From an uncultured Clostridium sp. (lineage in GTDB: Bacteria; Bacillota; Clostridia; Clostridiales; Clostridiaceae), in assembly GCA_900547475.1 (NCBI GenBank), contig URGW01000021.1, forward strand, positions 1 through 61,945: a stretch of DNA of 61,945 nt. The letters run 5' to 3'. This document shows, one piece after another, positions 17,450-25,588 of this stretch. Every line of letters starts with the position of its first letter. Positions within the stretch are counted from its first letter, which is position 1. Below the pieces are notes generated by a model. It searched no databases. It was not told where the DNA came from and saw nothing but the letters and a program-made list of their open reading frames with translations. The translations under genes and the position numbers were made by a program.

Positions 17450-18553
17450 ATGAGTTTTTATGATATTAATCCGATTGAGTTAAAATTAATTACAAACCAA
17501 TCTGATATTATTGATAATTTTTATAAAAATAAAGCTACAAAAATATATCAGCAATATTCAAATGTAAATTCATCATTAACAATGCAACTTTATCGTGGCT
17601 ATTGGGAAGGTAAAGAATCGTTTTCTAAAGCCTTAAATAAAGTGCACTCTAAAGTAATTGAAAATTTAGATAAAAAGATAATTATATCTTCATACACATT
17701 AAAAGAAATCTTGTTAACTCTATTGGATGTAGAAAAAGAAAATAACTTAGTTAAACAAGCCTTCGCTGCTAAGATTGCTTTGAGTAAATTATATGAAAAA
17801 ATTATTAAAGAAACTGATAGTGAACTCTTTTATACAGATATTTTAGAAGGTTATATAAATGAATATGGTAATTTAGCATTTGATTCAGAAGCACTGAATG
17901 GACATTGTTCAAGACGTTCTAGAAAAATTGCTAATCTTGAGATATTTCCATTAGCAAAGCAACTAATTGAATATAATTTCACATATCAATATCCTGTTTT
18001 TGAATCAGCTATCTTTTTAATTAGGCAATCAGTAGAAGTGCATATAAAGAATAATTTAGGAATTACGAGTATCAGACAAAAAAAGAGGAATGGAGAATTA
18101 GTCAGAGAAATAGGAATAGCAAATCTTTTACAATATATTGAAGAAAAAATAAAAAACAAAAATATAGCCATTAATGCTGATATAGAAGTTATCCAGTTAA
18201 TTAACAAATGGGTGAATACTTATATTCATACAGGACGTTTTTCATATCCATTTTGGTATATAAGCAATATTATTCTATATTTAAATGATTTCTTTTATAT
18301 ACCTCAAGCAATCAAAAATTTATATACATTAGAATATAGCAATATAGAAAGTTCAATTTTTGCTGAAGAATCATATGTAAAGGATATGTACAATGATATT
18401 GAAAAGTATTTTAAGCAAAAGAAAGGATTTGAAGTGTCTATAGAAAAAAGCCATTCACATAACTTAACAGTTGTTTCAGAATCCGAAATATTATCCATTC
18501 AAGATTATGTAAAGGAAACGCAAAATAGTAACATCCAATTTGAATCTAATTAA
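17450..18553 (+). CDS. Unrecognised 367-aa island protein
   Basis: A soluble, predominantly helical protein; I do not recognise its family. The central part has IFLIRQSVEVHIKNNLGI and, further on, NKWVNTYIHTGRF. The spacing of charged helix and late His recalls HEPN/AbiV-like bundles but lacks a clean R-x4-6-H motif. There is no membrane segment or signal peptide. It starts 15 nt after the broken GNAT frame, with AGGAGAA before the ATG, and ends 55 nt before a bidirectional terminator. Its position as last gene of a putative defence operon is the only clue to function. Confidence 0.7.
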   Translation: MSFYDINPIELKLITNQSDIIDNFYKNKATKIYQQYSNVNSSLTMQLYRGYWEGKESFSKALNKVHSKVIENLDKKIIISSYTLKEILLTLLDVEKENNLVKQAFAAKIALSKLYEKIIKETDSELFYTDILEGYINEYGNLAFDSEALNGHCSRRSRKIANLEIFPLAKQLIEYNFTYQYPVFESAIFLIRQSVEVHIKNNLGITSIRQKKRNGELVREIGIANLLQYIEEKIKNKNIAINADIEVIQLINKWVNTYIHTGRFSYPFWYISNIILYLNDFFYIPQAIKNLYTLEYSNIESSIFAEESYVKDMYNDIEKYFKQKKGFEVSIEKSHSHNLTVVSESEILSIQDYVKETQNSNIQFESN

Positions 18554-18608
18554 ATTATACTATTGTTAGGTTTCATAATTCTAATAAAGTAATTTAAAAT
18601 TATAAGAC

Positions 18609-18636
18609 AAGCCTAAGCATATTGCTTAGGCTTTTT
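18609..18636. terminator. Bidirectional terminator between convergent genes
   Basis: AAGCCTAAGC and GCTTAGGCTT pair around a short loop. T-rich sequence follows on the plus strand and A/T-rich sequence on the other side. It serves the island operon and the ABC-F gene. Confidence 0.75.
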
Positions 18637-18640
18637 CTAA

Positions 18641-20215
18641 TTATCTAGTTTGTGTGGAACCACATATTTTTAGTGTCCAATCCTCACAGTTCCAAATATC
18701 TGTTACAACATCTTTGTAGAACTCAGGTTCATGGCAAACTAATAATATACTTCCCTTATATTCCTTTAAAGCTCTCTTAAGCTCATCCTTAGCTTCAACA
18801 TCTAAATGGTTAGTAGGCTCATCTAGGATTAAGATATTTGTTTCTTCATTAATAAGCTTACATAATCTAACCTTAGCTTGCTCTCCCCCACTTAATACAC
18901 ATACCTTACTTTCAATATGCTTAGTTGTTAATCCACATTTAGCAAGAGCTGATCTTACTTCATATTGAGTCTTAGAAGGGAACTTCTCCCAAACCTCTTC
19001 AATACAAGTATTATAATTAGCTTCCTTAATTTCTTGCTCAAAATAACCAATTTGTTGATATTCTCCTAAAGTAACTTCTCCACCTAATGAAGGAATTAAT
19101 CCCATTAAACTCTTAAGAAGTGTAGTCTTACCAAGACCATTAGCTCCAACTAAAGCAATCTTTTGTCCCCTTTCCATATAAAGATTAAGCGGCTTAGTTA
19201 ATGGTTCATTATATCCTATTACTAAATCCTTAGTTTCAAATATAACCTTACCTGAAGTTCTTCCCTTTAAGAAATTAAACTCTGGCTTTGGTTTTTCTGC
19301 TGCAAGTTCAATCATTTCCATCTTGTCTAGCTTCTTTTGTCTAGCCTTTGCCATACCACTAGTTGCAACTCTTGCTTTATTTCTAGCAACGAAATCTTTA
19401 AGTTGAGCAACCTCTTGTTGTTGTCTTTCATAAGCCGCTTCTAATTGAGCCTTATTAGCTTCGTAAATTCTTTGGAACTCATAATAATCTCCAACATATC
19501 TAGTAAGCTTTTTATTTTCCACATGATAAATTAAGTTAATAACTGAATTTAAGAATGGAATATCATGTGAAATTAAAATAAATGCATTTTCATAAGCTTG
19601 TAAAAATCTCTTTAACCATTCAATGTGGGCTTCATCTAAATAGTTAGTAGGCTCGTCTAGTAAAAGTATATCAGGGTTTTCAAGTAAAAGCTTACCTAAT
19701 AATACCTTAGTTCTTTGACCACCACTTAACTCAGTAACATCTCTATCTAAACCTACATCTAAAAGTCCCAACCCCTTGGCAACTTCTTCAGCTTTAGCAT
19801 CTATAACATAAAACCCATTATTATCTAACATATCTTGAATAACAGCTGTTCTTTCTAAAGCCTTATTCATTTCATCTTCATCCATTTCTCCCATTCTTCC
19901 ATAAAGCTCATTCATCTCAGCTTCCATATCAAATAGATACTTAAATGCACTTCTAAGAACATCTCTTATAGTTAATCCCTTTTCGAGTTCAGCATGTTGA
20001 TCCATATAACCAACTCTAACTTTATTACTCCAAATAACCTTTCCTTCATCAGGCATTATCTTGCTTGTTATTATATTCATAAATGTAGATTTACCTTCAC
20101 CATTAGCACCGATTAACCCTACATGTTCTCCCTTAAGTAATCTAAATGATACATCTTCAAATATTGCTCTATCACCAAATCCATGGCTTATATTTTTAAC
20201 TGTTAAAACGCTCAT
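18641..20215 (-). CDS. ABC-F family ATPase
   Basis: A 524-aa soluble protein with two fused nucleotide-binding domains and no membrane segment, as in ABC-F translation factors acting on the ribosome. The first domain has Walker A GANGEGKST, signature LSGGQRTKV and Walker B LLLDEPTNYLD. A charged linker helix (about residues 240-310, Gln/Lys-rich) follows. The second domain has GANGLGKTT, LSGGEQAKV and ILILDEPTNHLD, with a CHEPEFY switch. It resembles YbiT/Uup-like members rather than a proven antibiotic-resistance type. The last residues after CEDWTLKI differ from the two duplicated 3'-end fragments at 13.2 and 13.7 kb, so the end of this gene may have been rewritten by integration. Confidence 0.92.
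   Translation of the reverse strand: MSVLTVKNISHGFGDRAIFEDVSFRLLKGEHVGLIGANGEGKSTFMNIITSKIMPDEGKVIWSNKVRVGYMDQHAELEKGLTIRDVLRSAFKYLFDMEAEMNELYGRMGEMDEDEMNKALERTAVIQDMLDNNGFYVIDAKAEEVAKGLGLLDVGLDRDVTELSGGQRTKVLLGKLLLENPDILLLDEPTNYLDEAHIEWLKRFLQAYENAFILISHDIPFLNSVINLIYHVENKKLTRYVGDYYEFQRIYEANKAQLEAAYERQQQEVAQLKDFVARNKARVATSGMAKARQKKLDKMEMIELAAEKPKPEFNFLKGRTSGKVIFETKDLVIGYNEPLTKPLNLYMERGQKIALVGANGLGKTTLLKSLMGLIPSLGGEVTLGEYQQIGYFEQEIKEANYNTCIEEVWEKFPSKTQYEVRSALAKCGLTTKHIESKVCVLSGGEQAKVRLCKLINEETNILILDEPTNHLDVEAKDELKRALKEYKGSILLVCHEPEFYKDVVTDIWNCEDWTLKICGSTQTR
18654..18694 (-). repeat. ABC-F 3' end, copy R3 (within the gene)
   Basis: This is the end of the intact gene, alignable with R1 and R2 over the CEDWTLKI codons and the flanking GTGGAA/TTCCA edges. 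Together the three copies bracket two segments, 13.23-13.72 kb and 13.77-18.65 kb. Confidence 0.6.
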
Positions 20216-20317
20216 TATTATCCTCCGTTAGCAAAAAAATAAGGAGTGATTAATATATCACACCTTATTTATTATACATTAATTTAAAGCAAAATAAATA
20301 TAAATTTGTTTCTATTT

Positions 20318-20875
20318 TTAGTAATCATATTCTTTTACATTTTCACAAATTGAAATCTTAAGTAAATCATTTTCTACAGTCTTTTTATATGAACATAAAA
20401 ACTCATTTAACTCATTATCTGCAAGATCAATTGATCCCTCACTTTTTAAAATAACATTATTTCCATCTAATAAAATAGTAAGATTATTTTTGTCATTATT
20501 TATATTATATTCAGTTGCACCTTTAACTTTAAGTCTGCTTTTATATTTTTCTTGAAAACTTAGAGTTCTACGTGTTTTTTCATAATCTGTTGGATTTGTT
20601 GATATATTTTCTAATCCTAATGACTTTAATTGCTCTTCAAAACCTGAAGTATCTATTCCATATCTCTCCATAAGCTTTGTTTGCATCTTTAAAAACTTAT
20701 CTGGCGAAAGGTTATTTTTCTCCATATATTCACCTAACTCTTTAGAAAAATCAGACATATTCAACTTGCCTTCAGACATCTTATAATATAAAGAATAAAT
20801 ATATGATTCAAATTGATCTACATCTTTATCATTAACTCTATTTTTAAGCTCATTAAAGTCAATTATTTTATCCAT
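20318..20875 (-). CDS. DUF3867-like protein of unknown function
   Basis: A 185-aa acidic cytoplasmic protein. The opening MDKIIDFNELKNRV and the helical N-terminal half (to about residue 95) match what I know of the clostridial DUF3867 family. The C-terminal half looks like a small beta-rich domain (NLTILLDGNNVILKSEGSI). There are no catalytic motifs, cysteines or membrane segments of note. The ATG at 20875 follows AGGAGGAG; an in-frame start further upstream lacks such a box. It is monocistronic, downstream of the potD-like gene but separated by a promoter-sized gap. Confidence 0.75.
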   Translation of the reverse strand: MDKIIDFNELKNRVNDKDVDQFESYIYSLYYKMSEGKLNMSDFSKELGEYMEKNNLSPDKFLKMQTKLMERYGIDTSGFEEQLKSLGLENISTNPTDYEKTRRTLSFQEKYKSRLKVKGATEYNINNDKNNLTILLDGNNVILKSEGSIDLADNELNEFLCSYKKTVENDLLKISICENVKEYDY

Positions 20876-20968
20876 ATTCTCTCCTCCTAAGCTCATTTCC
20901 TTTTATAAGTATTATATACTAAAACCTTTAATTTTTCTACTAAAGTATTATATATAACTGTTACGTTT

Positions 20969-22024
20969 TTATCCTTTAATTTGCATCCAAATATCCTCAT
21001 ATAATCTTAAGTTGTCTTCATCTAAGTACTTATACCCTTCACACTTATCTAATATTTCTTCAGGCATATATGCATTTTCATTATTTTTAACTTCTGAAGG
21101 CTGTTCTTCAATAGCTTGTTTTTGTGGCGAAGTATAACCTATTTCATCAGCCGTTCTAAATGCTATATCCTTACCACTCATAAAATTTATAAATTTTTCA
21201 GCACCACTAACATTTTTAGCATCCTTAGGAATTGCCCAAGAATCTAACCAATAATCTGCACCTTCTTCAGGTATAACATATTTAAATTTACTATCTTCTG
21301 CTTCTAAATTTAATCCTTCTCCAGACCAAATCATAGCAATTTTCTTTTCTTCAGACTTCATTAAATCTAATACTTCATCTGCTCCATAAACCGGATTTAT
21401 TTCTTCCTTTTGTTTAATTAGTAGATTCTTAGCTTCTTCTAATTCATTTGGATCAGTTGAATTTAATGAATATCCTAAAGTTTTTAAAGCTACTCCTATT
21501 GTATCTCTCATATTGTCAAACATAAAGACTTCATTTTTGTATTTTGAATCAAATAAACTTTTCCAACTATCTATATCTTCATCAACAGTTTCCGTATTAT
21601 ATATTAATCCAATTGTTCCATTCATATAAGGTACTGTATAATCATTATTAGGATCATATGGTTTACCCATATCTCCTTCATTCATATTTACTATATTAGG
21701 AACATTATCCTTATTTATATTTTGAAGCATATCCTCTTTTATCATTTTTTCAGCCATGTCATCTGAAACTAATATAACATCATACTTAACTTTACCACTT
21801 GCAACTTCCTGATACATATAGTGCATGTCATCAAATGTCTTTTCATTTACTTTTATTCCAGTTTCCTTTTCGAATTCTTCATAAACACCTTCTGCAGCAT
21901 TAGCTCCATAGTTTAATATATTTATCTCTTCCTTTTTTTCTGATGAGCTACATCCGACAAGCCCATTAATAATAAATAAAGTTGACATTATTAAAGTTAA
22001 TAACCTTACTTTATTTTTCTTCAT
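20969..22024 (-). CDS. potD: Spermidine/putrescine-type substrate-binding lipoprotein
   Basis: A 351-aa extracytoplasmic binding protein. The signal peptide ends in a lipobox (GLVGC, Cys near residue 25). The mature part has PotD family features: INILNYGANAAEGVYEEFEKETG at the start, then VSDDM, PYMNGTIGLIYN and WLDSWAIPKDAKN, and a C-terminal helix pair. PotA, PotB and PotC are not adjacent, so the permease must lie elsewhere or the protein serves another importer. It is monocistronic. Confidence 0.85.
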   Translation of the reverse strand: MKKNKVRLLTLIMSTLFIINGLVGCSSSEKKEEINILNYGANAAEGVYEEFEKETGIKVNEKTFDDMHYMYQEVASGKVKYDVILVSDDMAEKMIKEDMLQNINKDNVPNIVNMNEGDMGKPYDPNNDYTVPYMNGTIGLIYNTETVDEDIDSWKSLFDSKYKNEVFMFDNMRDTIGVALKTLGYSLNSTDPNELEEAKNLLIKQKEEINPVYGADEVLDLMKSEEKKIAMIWSGEGLNLEAEDSKFKYVIPEEGADYWLDSWAIPKDAKNVSGAEKFINFMSGKDIAFRTADEIGYTSPQKQAIEEQPSEVKNNENAYMPEEILDKCEGYKYLDEDNLRLYEDIWMQIKG

Positions 22025-22122
22025 ATGTTAAATCTCCTTCCATTTTATATTTTGAAATGTAGTAATATTTCTAGTAGTAATTCTATCCTACAAATATATA
22101 ATTTACTACATTTTAATCAAAT

Positions 22123-22146
22123 AAAAAAGCCTTTCCGGCTTTTTTA
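22123..22146. terminator. Terminator after ridA
   Basis: AAAAAAGCC and GGCTTTTTT pair around TTTCC, giving T-runs on both strands. Confidence 0.75.
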
Positions 22147-22169
22147 TTAATAATTATTATTTTTTAATA

Positions 22170-22547
22170 CTATTTAGTAGCTATAGCTTCTATTTCTATA
22201 ACTGCATCCTTAGGTAATTTTGCTACTTGAACACAACTTCTTGCTGGTGGATTTTCACTGAAATATGTTCCATAAATTTCATTAACAACAGCAAAATCGT
22301 TTAAATCCTTTAAGAAAATACTTGTCTTAATTACTTTTTCTAAAGATGTTCCTGCAGCTTCTAAAATTGCCTTAACATTTTCCATTGATTGTTTAGTTGC
22401 ATTCTTTATATCTGTTTCCATAACTCCAGTAGCAGGATTTATTGGAATTTGCCCAGATGTATAAACAAAATCTCCAACTATAATTCCTTGTGAATATGGC
22501 CCTATTGCTCCTGGTGCATTTTTAGTGTTAATAACTTCCTTTTTCAT
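22170..22547 (-). CDS. ridA: RidA-family enamine/imine deaminase
   Basis: A 125-aa protein of exact family length. RidA hydrolyses reactive 2-aminoacrylate-type enamines released by PLP enzymes, acting as a homotrimer in the cytoplasm. Diagnostic segments are GAIGPYSQ near the N-terminus, TSGQIPINP, and the active-site Arg in PPARSCVQVAKLP, followed by VEIEAIA-like IEIEAIAT at the end. It faces ilvE divergently across 280 bp; RidA commonly protects branched-chain aminotransferase from enamine damage, so the pairing makes functional sense. Confidence 0.93.
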   Translation of the reverse strand: MKKEVINTKNAPGAIGPYSQGIIVGDFVYTSGQIPINPATGVMETDIKNATKQSMENVKAILEAAGTSLEKVIKTSIFLKDLNDFAVVNEIYGTYFSENPPARSCVQVAKLPKDAVIEIEAIATK

Positions 22548-22721
22548 TTTTACCTCCTAAAAATTAATTTTAATATAATAACATTTTTACCATTTAATAA
22601 TTATTATACTATACTTTAGAACGTCTTTATACCTTATATATTTTTTTGTTATATTTTTAATTTTTCTTATTTAAGATTCTTATTATTAGTGGTAAAATAA
22701 ATAATTAAGAAACTAAGCTTA

Positions 22722-22730
22722 AATTTTCAG
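22722..22730 (+). promoter_or_regulatory. Possible CodY half-site upstream of ilvE
   Basis: AATTTTCAG matches the first nine positions of the CodY consensus, but the second half is poor. It lies about 100 bp before ilvE, a typical CodY target. No T-box motif is present in this leader. Confidence 0.25.
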
Positions 22731-22827
22731 CTTACATATTAAAGATTTATTATTAACTATATCATAAGTATATTCTTGAATAAAGCTAATTTTAAATCTT
22801 AATTCTAAATTTAAAGGGGCGATTTAA

Positions 22828-23853
22828 ATGACTAAAAAAGTAAACATCGATTGGGATAACTTGGGGTTCAATTACATTAAAACCGATTTTCGTTATATCT
22901 CTACTTGGAAAAATGGAAGTTGGGATGAAGGACACTTAACTGAAGACAATATGCTTAGCATAAGCGAAGCTTCTTGTGCTCTTCATTATGGGCAACAATG
23001 TTTTGAAGGCTTAAAAGCTTACAGAACTAAAAATGGAGATATTCAACTTTTTAGACCTAATAGAAATGCTTCAAGACTTAATGATAGCCTTAACAAGCTA
23101 CTTATGCCTGAAATTTCTGAAGAAAAATTTATAGACGCTTGTATGAAAGTTGTTAAAGCAAATGAACATTATGTACCACCTTACGGTACAGGTGGTACTT
23201 TATATTTAAGACCATTTGTTATTGGTGTTGGTGATAATATCGGTGTTAAACCTGCACCAGAATATATCTTCTGTGTATTTTGTTTACCTGTTGGAGCGTA
23301 CTTTAAAGGTGGAATGACACCTTGCAACTTCATGATTGCAGACTATGATAGAGCTGCTCCTCATGGAACTGGAGGACAAAAAGTTGGTGGTAACTATGCA
23401 GCTTCAATGCAACCACATAAAATAGCTGCTGATAGAGGCTTTGCTGATTGTATATACTTAGATCCAGCTACTAGAACATATATTGAAGAGGTTGGTGCTG
23501 CAAACTTCTTTGGAATTACAAAAAATAATGAATTTGTTACTCCTAAGTCACCATCAGTATTACCAAGTATAACTAAATATTCATTAATGGAAATTGCAGA
23601 AAAATATTTGAACATGCCTGTATATGAAAGAAAGGTTCCAATAGATTCTCTTGATGAATTTAAAGAAGCTGGTGCCTGTGGTACTGCTGCTGTTATTACT
23701 CCTATTGGTGGTATTGAATATAAAGAAAAACTTCATGTTTTCTATAGTGAAACAGAAGTTGGACCAATCACTAAAGAACTTTATAGAATTCTTTGTGGAA
23801 TTCAATTTGGAGATATTGAAGGTCCTGAAGGATGGATTTATAAAGTTAAATAA
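22828..23853 (+). CDS. ilvE: Branched-chain amino acid aminotransferase
   Basis: A 341-aa PLP enzyme of fold type IV that interconverts Leu/Ile/Val and their 2-oxo acids with glutamate. The length fits the mammalian-like/BCAT-II subgroup. Visible landmarks are LHYGQQCFEGLKAY, LYLRPFVIG, the PLP Lys in GGQKVGGNYA, YIEEVGAANFF and GTAAVITPIG near the C-terminus. The ATG follows AAGGGGCG. It is monocistronic with a strong terminator. No biosynthetic ilv/leu genes are adjacent, so a catabolic role is possible. Confidence 0.95.
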   Translation: MTKKVNIDWDNLGFNYIKTDFRYISTWKNGSWDEGHLTEDNMLSISEASCALHYGQQCFEGLKAYRTKNGDIQLFRPNRNASRLNDSLNKLLMPEISEEKFIDACMKVVKANEHYVPPYGTGGTLYLRPFVIGVGDNIGVKPAPEYIFCVFCLPVGAYFKGGMTPCNFMIADYDRAAPHGTGGQKVGGNYAASMQPHKIAADRGFADCIYLDPATRTYIEEVGAANFFGITKNNEFVTPKSPSVLPSITKYSLMEIAEKYLNMPVYERKVPIDSLDEFKEAGACGTAAVITPIGGIEYKEKLHVFYSETEVGPITKELYRILCGIQFGDIEGPEGWIYKVK

Positions 23854-23884
23854 TTAAGTTTTAAATAGATATTTTCCAAGTAAT

Positions 23885-23929
23885 AAAATAAGGTAGATGT
23901 ATAAACTATTATACTTCTACCTTATTTTA
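23885..23929. terminator. Bidirectional terminator between ilvE and the BFD-like gene
   Basis: AAAATAAGGTAGA-GTATAA and TTATAC-TCTACCTTATTTT form a long stem with a 4-nt loop and one mismatch. Confidence 0.8.
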
Positions 23930-23944
23930 AGCCTAATTTTTAAT

Positions 23945-24118
23945 TTATTTATTATTTTCAATTAATAATTCGATGTTACACTTACATCTTCCACCACGGC
24001 ATCCACCAGCACCAGCACCAGTTTCTTCTTTAACTTCTTCAAAAGAAGTTGCTCCATTTTTTACCGCTTCAATAATTTGCTCTTCTGTTATTCCTCTACA
24101 TAAACATACTTTTGACAT
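23945..24118 (-). CDS. BFD-like [2Fe-2S]-binding small protein
   Basis: A 57-aa protein. Cys5 and Cys7 (VCLCRGIT) and the pair Cys40 and Cys45 (GGCRGGRC) have the C-x-C ... C-x(n)-C layout of BFD-like [2Fe-2S] domains, with the helix EEQIIEAVKNGATSFEEV typical of that fold; an extra Cys47 follows. BFD-like modules accept electrons or occur in iron-handling and nitrite-reductase proteins. The start ATG at 24118 has AAGGAG upstream. It follows the ferredoxin gene by 36 nt, so the two are likely co-transcribed and may be redox partners. Confidence 0.85.
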   Translation of the reverse strand: MSKVCLCRGITEEQIIEAVKNGATSFEEVKEETGAGAGGCRGGRCKCNIELLIENNK

Positions 24119-24154
24119 AACTTTATCTCCTTTACTTTTAATCTTTTATATTAA

Positions 24155-24340
24155 TTATTCTTCTATAGAAATAGCTTGTACAGGACATCCATCACAAGCT
24201 TCTCTTGCAGCATCTTCAAATTCTCCTGCAACTTCTTCAGTTGCAACTGCAACTCCTGTATCAAGTGAAAATACGTCTGGACATACTCCTTCACATAATC
24301 CACAGCTTATACATACATTTTCATCAACAAATGCTTTCAT
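24155..24340 (-). CDS. [4Fe-4S] ferredoxin
   Basis: A 61-aa acidic ferredoxin. Cluster ligands are Cys10, Cys13 and Cys16 (CISCGLC) plus the remote Cys in DGCPVQAI. Cys20 (VCPDVF) and another Cys before the last ligand could form the disulfide seen in single-cluster ferredoxins, since the second CxxCxxC motif of 2[4Fe-4S] types is missing. It is cytoplasmic and a low-potential electron carrier. The GGAGG box lies 10 nt before the ATG. It is followed by the BFD-like gene in the same direction. Confidence 0.93.
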   Translation of the reverse strand: MKAFVDENVCISCGLCEGVCPDVFSLDTGVAVATEEVAGEFEDAAREACDGCPVQAISIEE

Positions 24341-24552
24341 ATTATCTCATCCTCCGTTTAAAATTATATTATTCTTCCATAACTATTATCTTCTAATAAG
24401 AATTATTTGTCAATATTTATTTCTTACTATTTTACTCAACTTTAAAACTTTTATTAAACATATAAAAAATTTACTTCACAGAATGTTTGGCTCTACTATT
24501 CCTAAAAGTTATTCACAATTCTTTAGTAAATATGATTTCCTAAAGAATAAAA

Positions 24553-24576
24553 GGGAACTACAATTAAGTAGCTCCC
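24553..24576 (-). terminator. Terminator of the FNT gene
   Basis: GGGAGCTAC and GTAGTTCCC pair (one G-U) around a 6-nt loop, followed by TTTTATTC on the minus strand. Confidence 0.65.
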
Positions 24577-24583
24577 ATGTATA

Positions 24584-25369
24584 TTAAGCATTTTTCTTTT
24601 CTTTTGTTATGAAATAATATGGTAAACCAACGAATAGTACCCCACCTATAAAGTTTCCTAGAGAAACCCAAAGTAAGTTATGTGCCATTCCCATAATAGT
24701 AACATCAGCTCCATGAGGTAATAATAATCCCATAGTAAGGAATCCCATATTAGCAACACTATGTTCAAATCCAGCTGTTATAAAAGTAAATAAACACCAC
24801 CAGATCATTAATATCTTAGCTGTTTCTTCTTTTAATTTATATGCACACCAAGTTGCTAAACAAACTAATACGTTACATAATAAACCTCTTAAGAATAATT
24901 CCATTGCTGGTGTATTCATCTTAGTAGCAACATTGTTTACTATAAACTCTCCAATATATTCACTTTTACCACTTGCAAGTCCAGCTTGTACATATAGAAG
25001 TGCCCCTATAACACCTCCTATTAAATTACCAATCCAAACTGCAACCCATATTTTAATTGCATCTACCCAAGTTACTTTCTTTTCTAAAGCTCCTATAGTC
25101 ATTATCATTGCATTACTAGTGAATAAATCACCACCACACATAAATACTAATGTTAAAGCAACACCAAAGCATGCTCCCATTAATATTTTATAAGTTTCAA
25201 CCCCTGCATGATGCATTGTTCCACCGATTGTATAAATTAACATAATTCCTAAGCTTACAAAAAAGCTTCCAAGGAATGCAGATGTTAAATACTTAGCCAT
25301 ACTTCTATTAAATAAGCCAATTTTAACTTCTGCAGAATGAGTTAAATTATCAATTTCTCTCTTGTACAT
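24584..25369 (-). CDS. Formate/nitrite (FNT) family channel
   Basis: A 261-aa membrane protein with six predicted transmembrane segments. It is an FNT pentameric anion channel: the conserved region FMCGGDLFTSNAM sits in the broken helix, the pore His is in AGFEHSVANM, and the last helices carry GNFIGGVLFVGLPYY. The family moves formate, nitrite, lactate or hydrosulfide. The genomic setting (ferredoxin downstream, siroheme-type tetrapyrrole genes upstream) fits nitrite or hydrosulfide better than formate, but no nitrite or sulfite reductase is in the window. It has its own terminator. Confidence 0.88.
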   Translation of the reverse strand: MYKREIDNLTHSAEVKIGLFNRSMAKYLTSAFLGSFFVSLGIMLIYTIGGTMHHAGVETYKILMGACFGVALTLVFMCGGDLFTSNAMIMTIGALEKKVTWVDAIKIWVAVWIGNLIGGVIGALLYVQAGLASGKSEYIGEFIVNNVATKMNTPAMELFLRGLLCNVLVCLATWCAYKLKEETAKILMIWWCLFTFITAGFEHSVANMGFLTMGLLLPHGADVTIMGMAHNLLWVSLGNFIGGVLFVGLPYYFITKEKKNA

Positions 25370-25509
25370 ATCTACACCTCTACCTAATTTAATCTTTGTA
25401 TTTTTTCACCACAATTATATATAATACAACTTTTATATACATTTTTCAAACAAAAAATCCAATTATTTAAAATTACATTAAATTAAAAATAATAAAAGTT
25501 TATTTTTTA

Positions 25510-25549
25510 AATAAATAAAAGGATTCTAAAAAGAACCCTTTTATTTATT
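25510..25549. terminator. Terminator after the chelatase gene
   Basis: AATAAATAAAAGG-TTCT and AGAA-CCTTTTATTTATT form a long stem with a 4-nt loop; A/T tracts make it bidirectional. It closes the tetrapyrrole operon. Confidence 0.7.
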
Positions 25550-25588
25550 AATTATTTATTTAATACTTATATTAACTTCTGAGTATTT

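Noticed and set aside
22600..22827. T-box or leader-peptide attenuator upstream of ilvE
   Set aside because: No T-box core sequence and no terminator hairpin were found in the leader; only a weak CodY half-site.
23973..24587. Plus-strand ORF of 204 codons opposite the BFD-like and ferredoxin genes
   Set aside because: The Pro/His/Leu-rich translation is the complement of two well-supported Cys-motif genes, and it overlaps their terminators.
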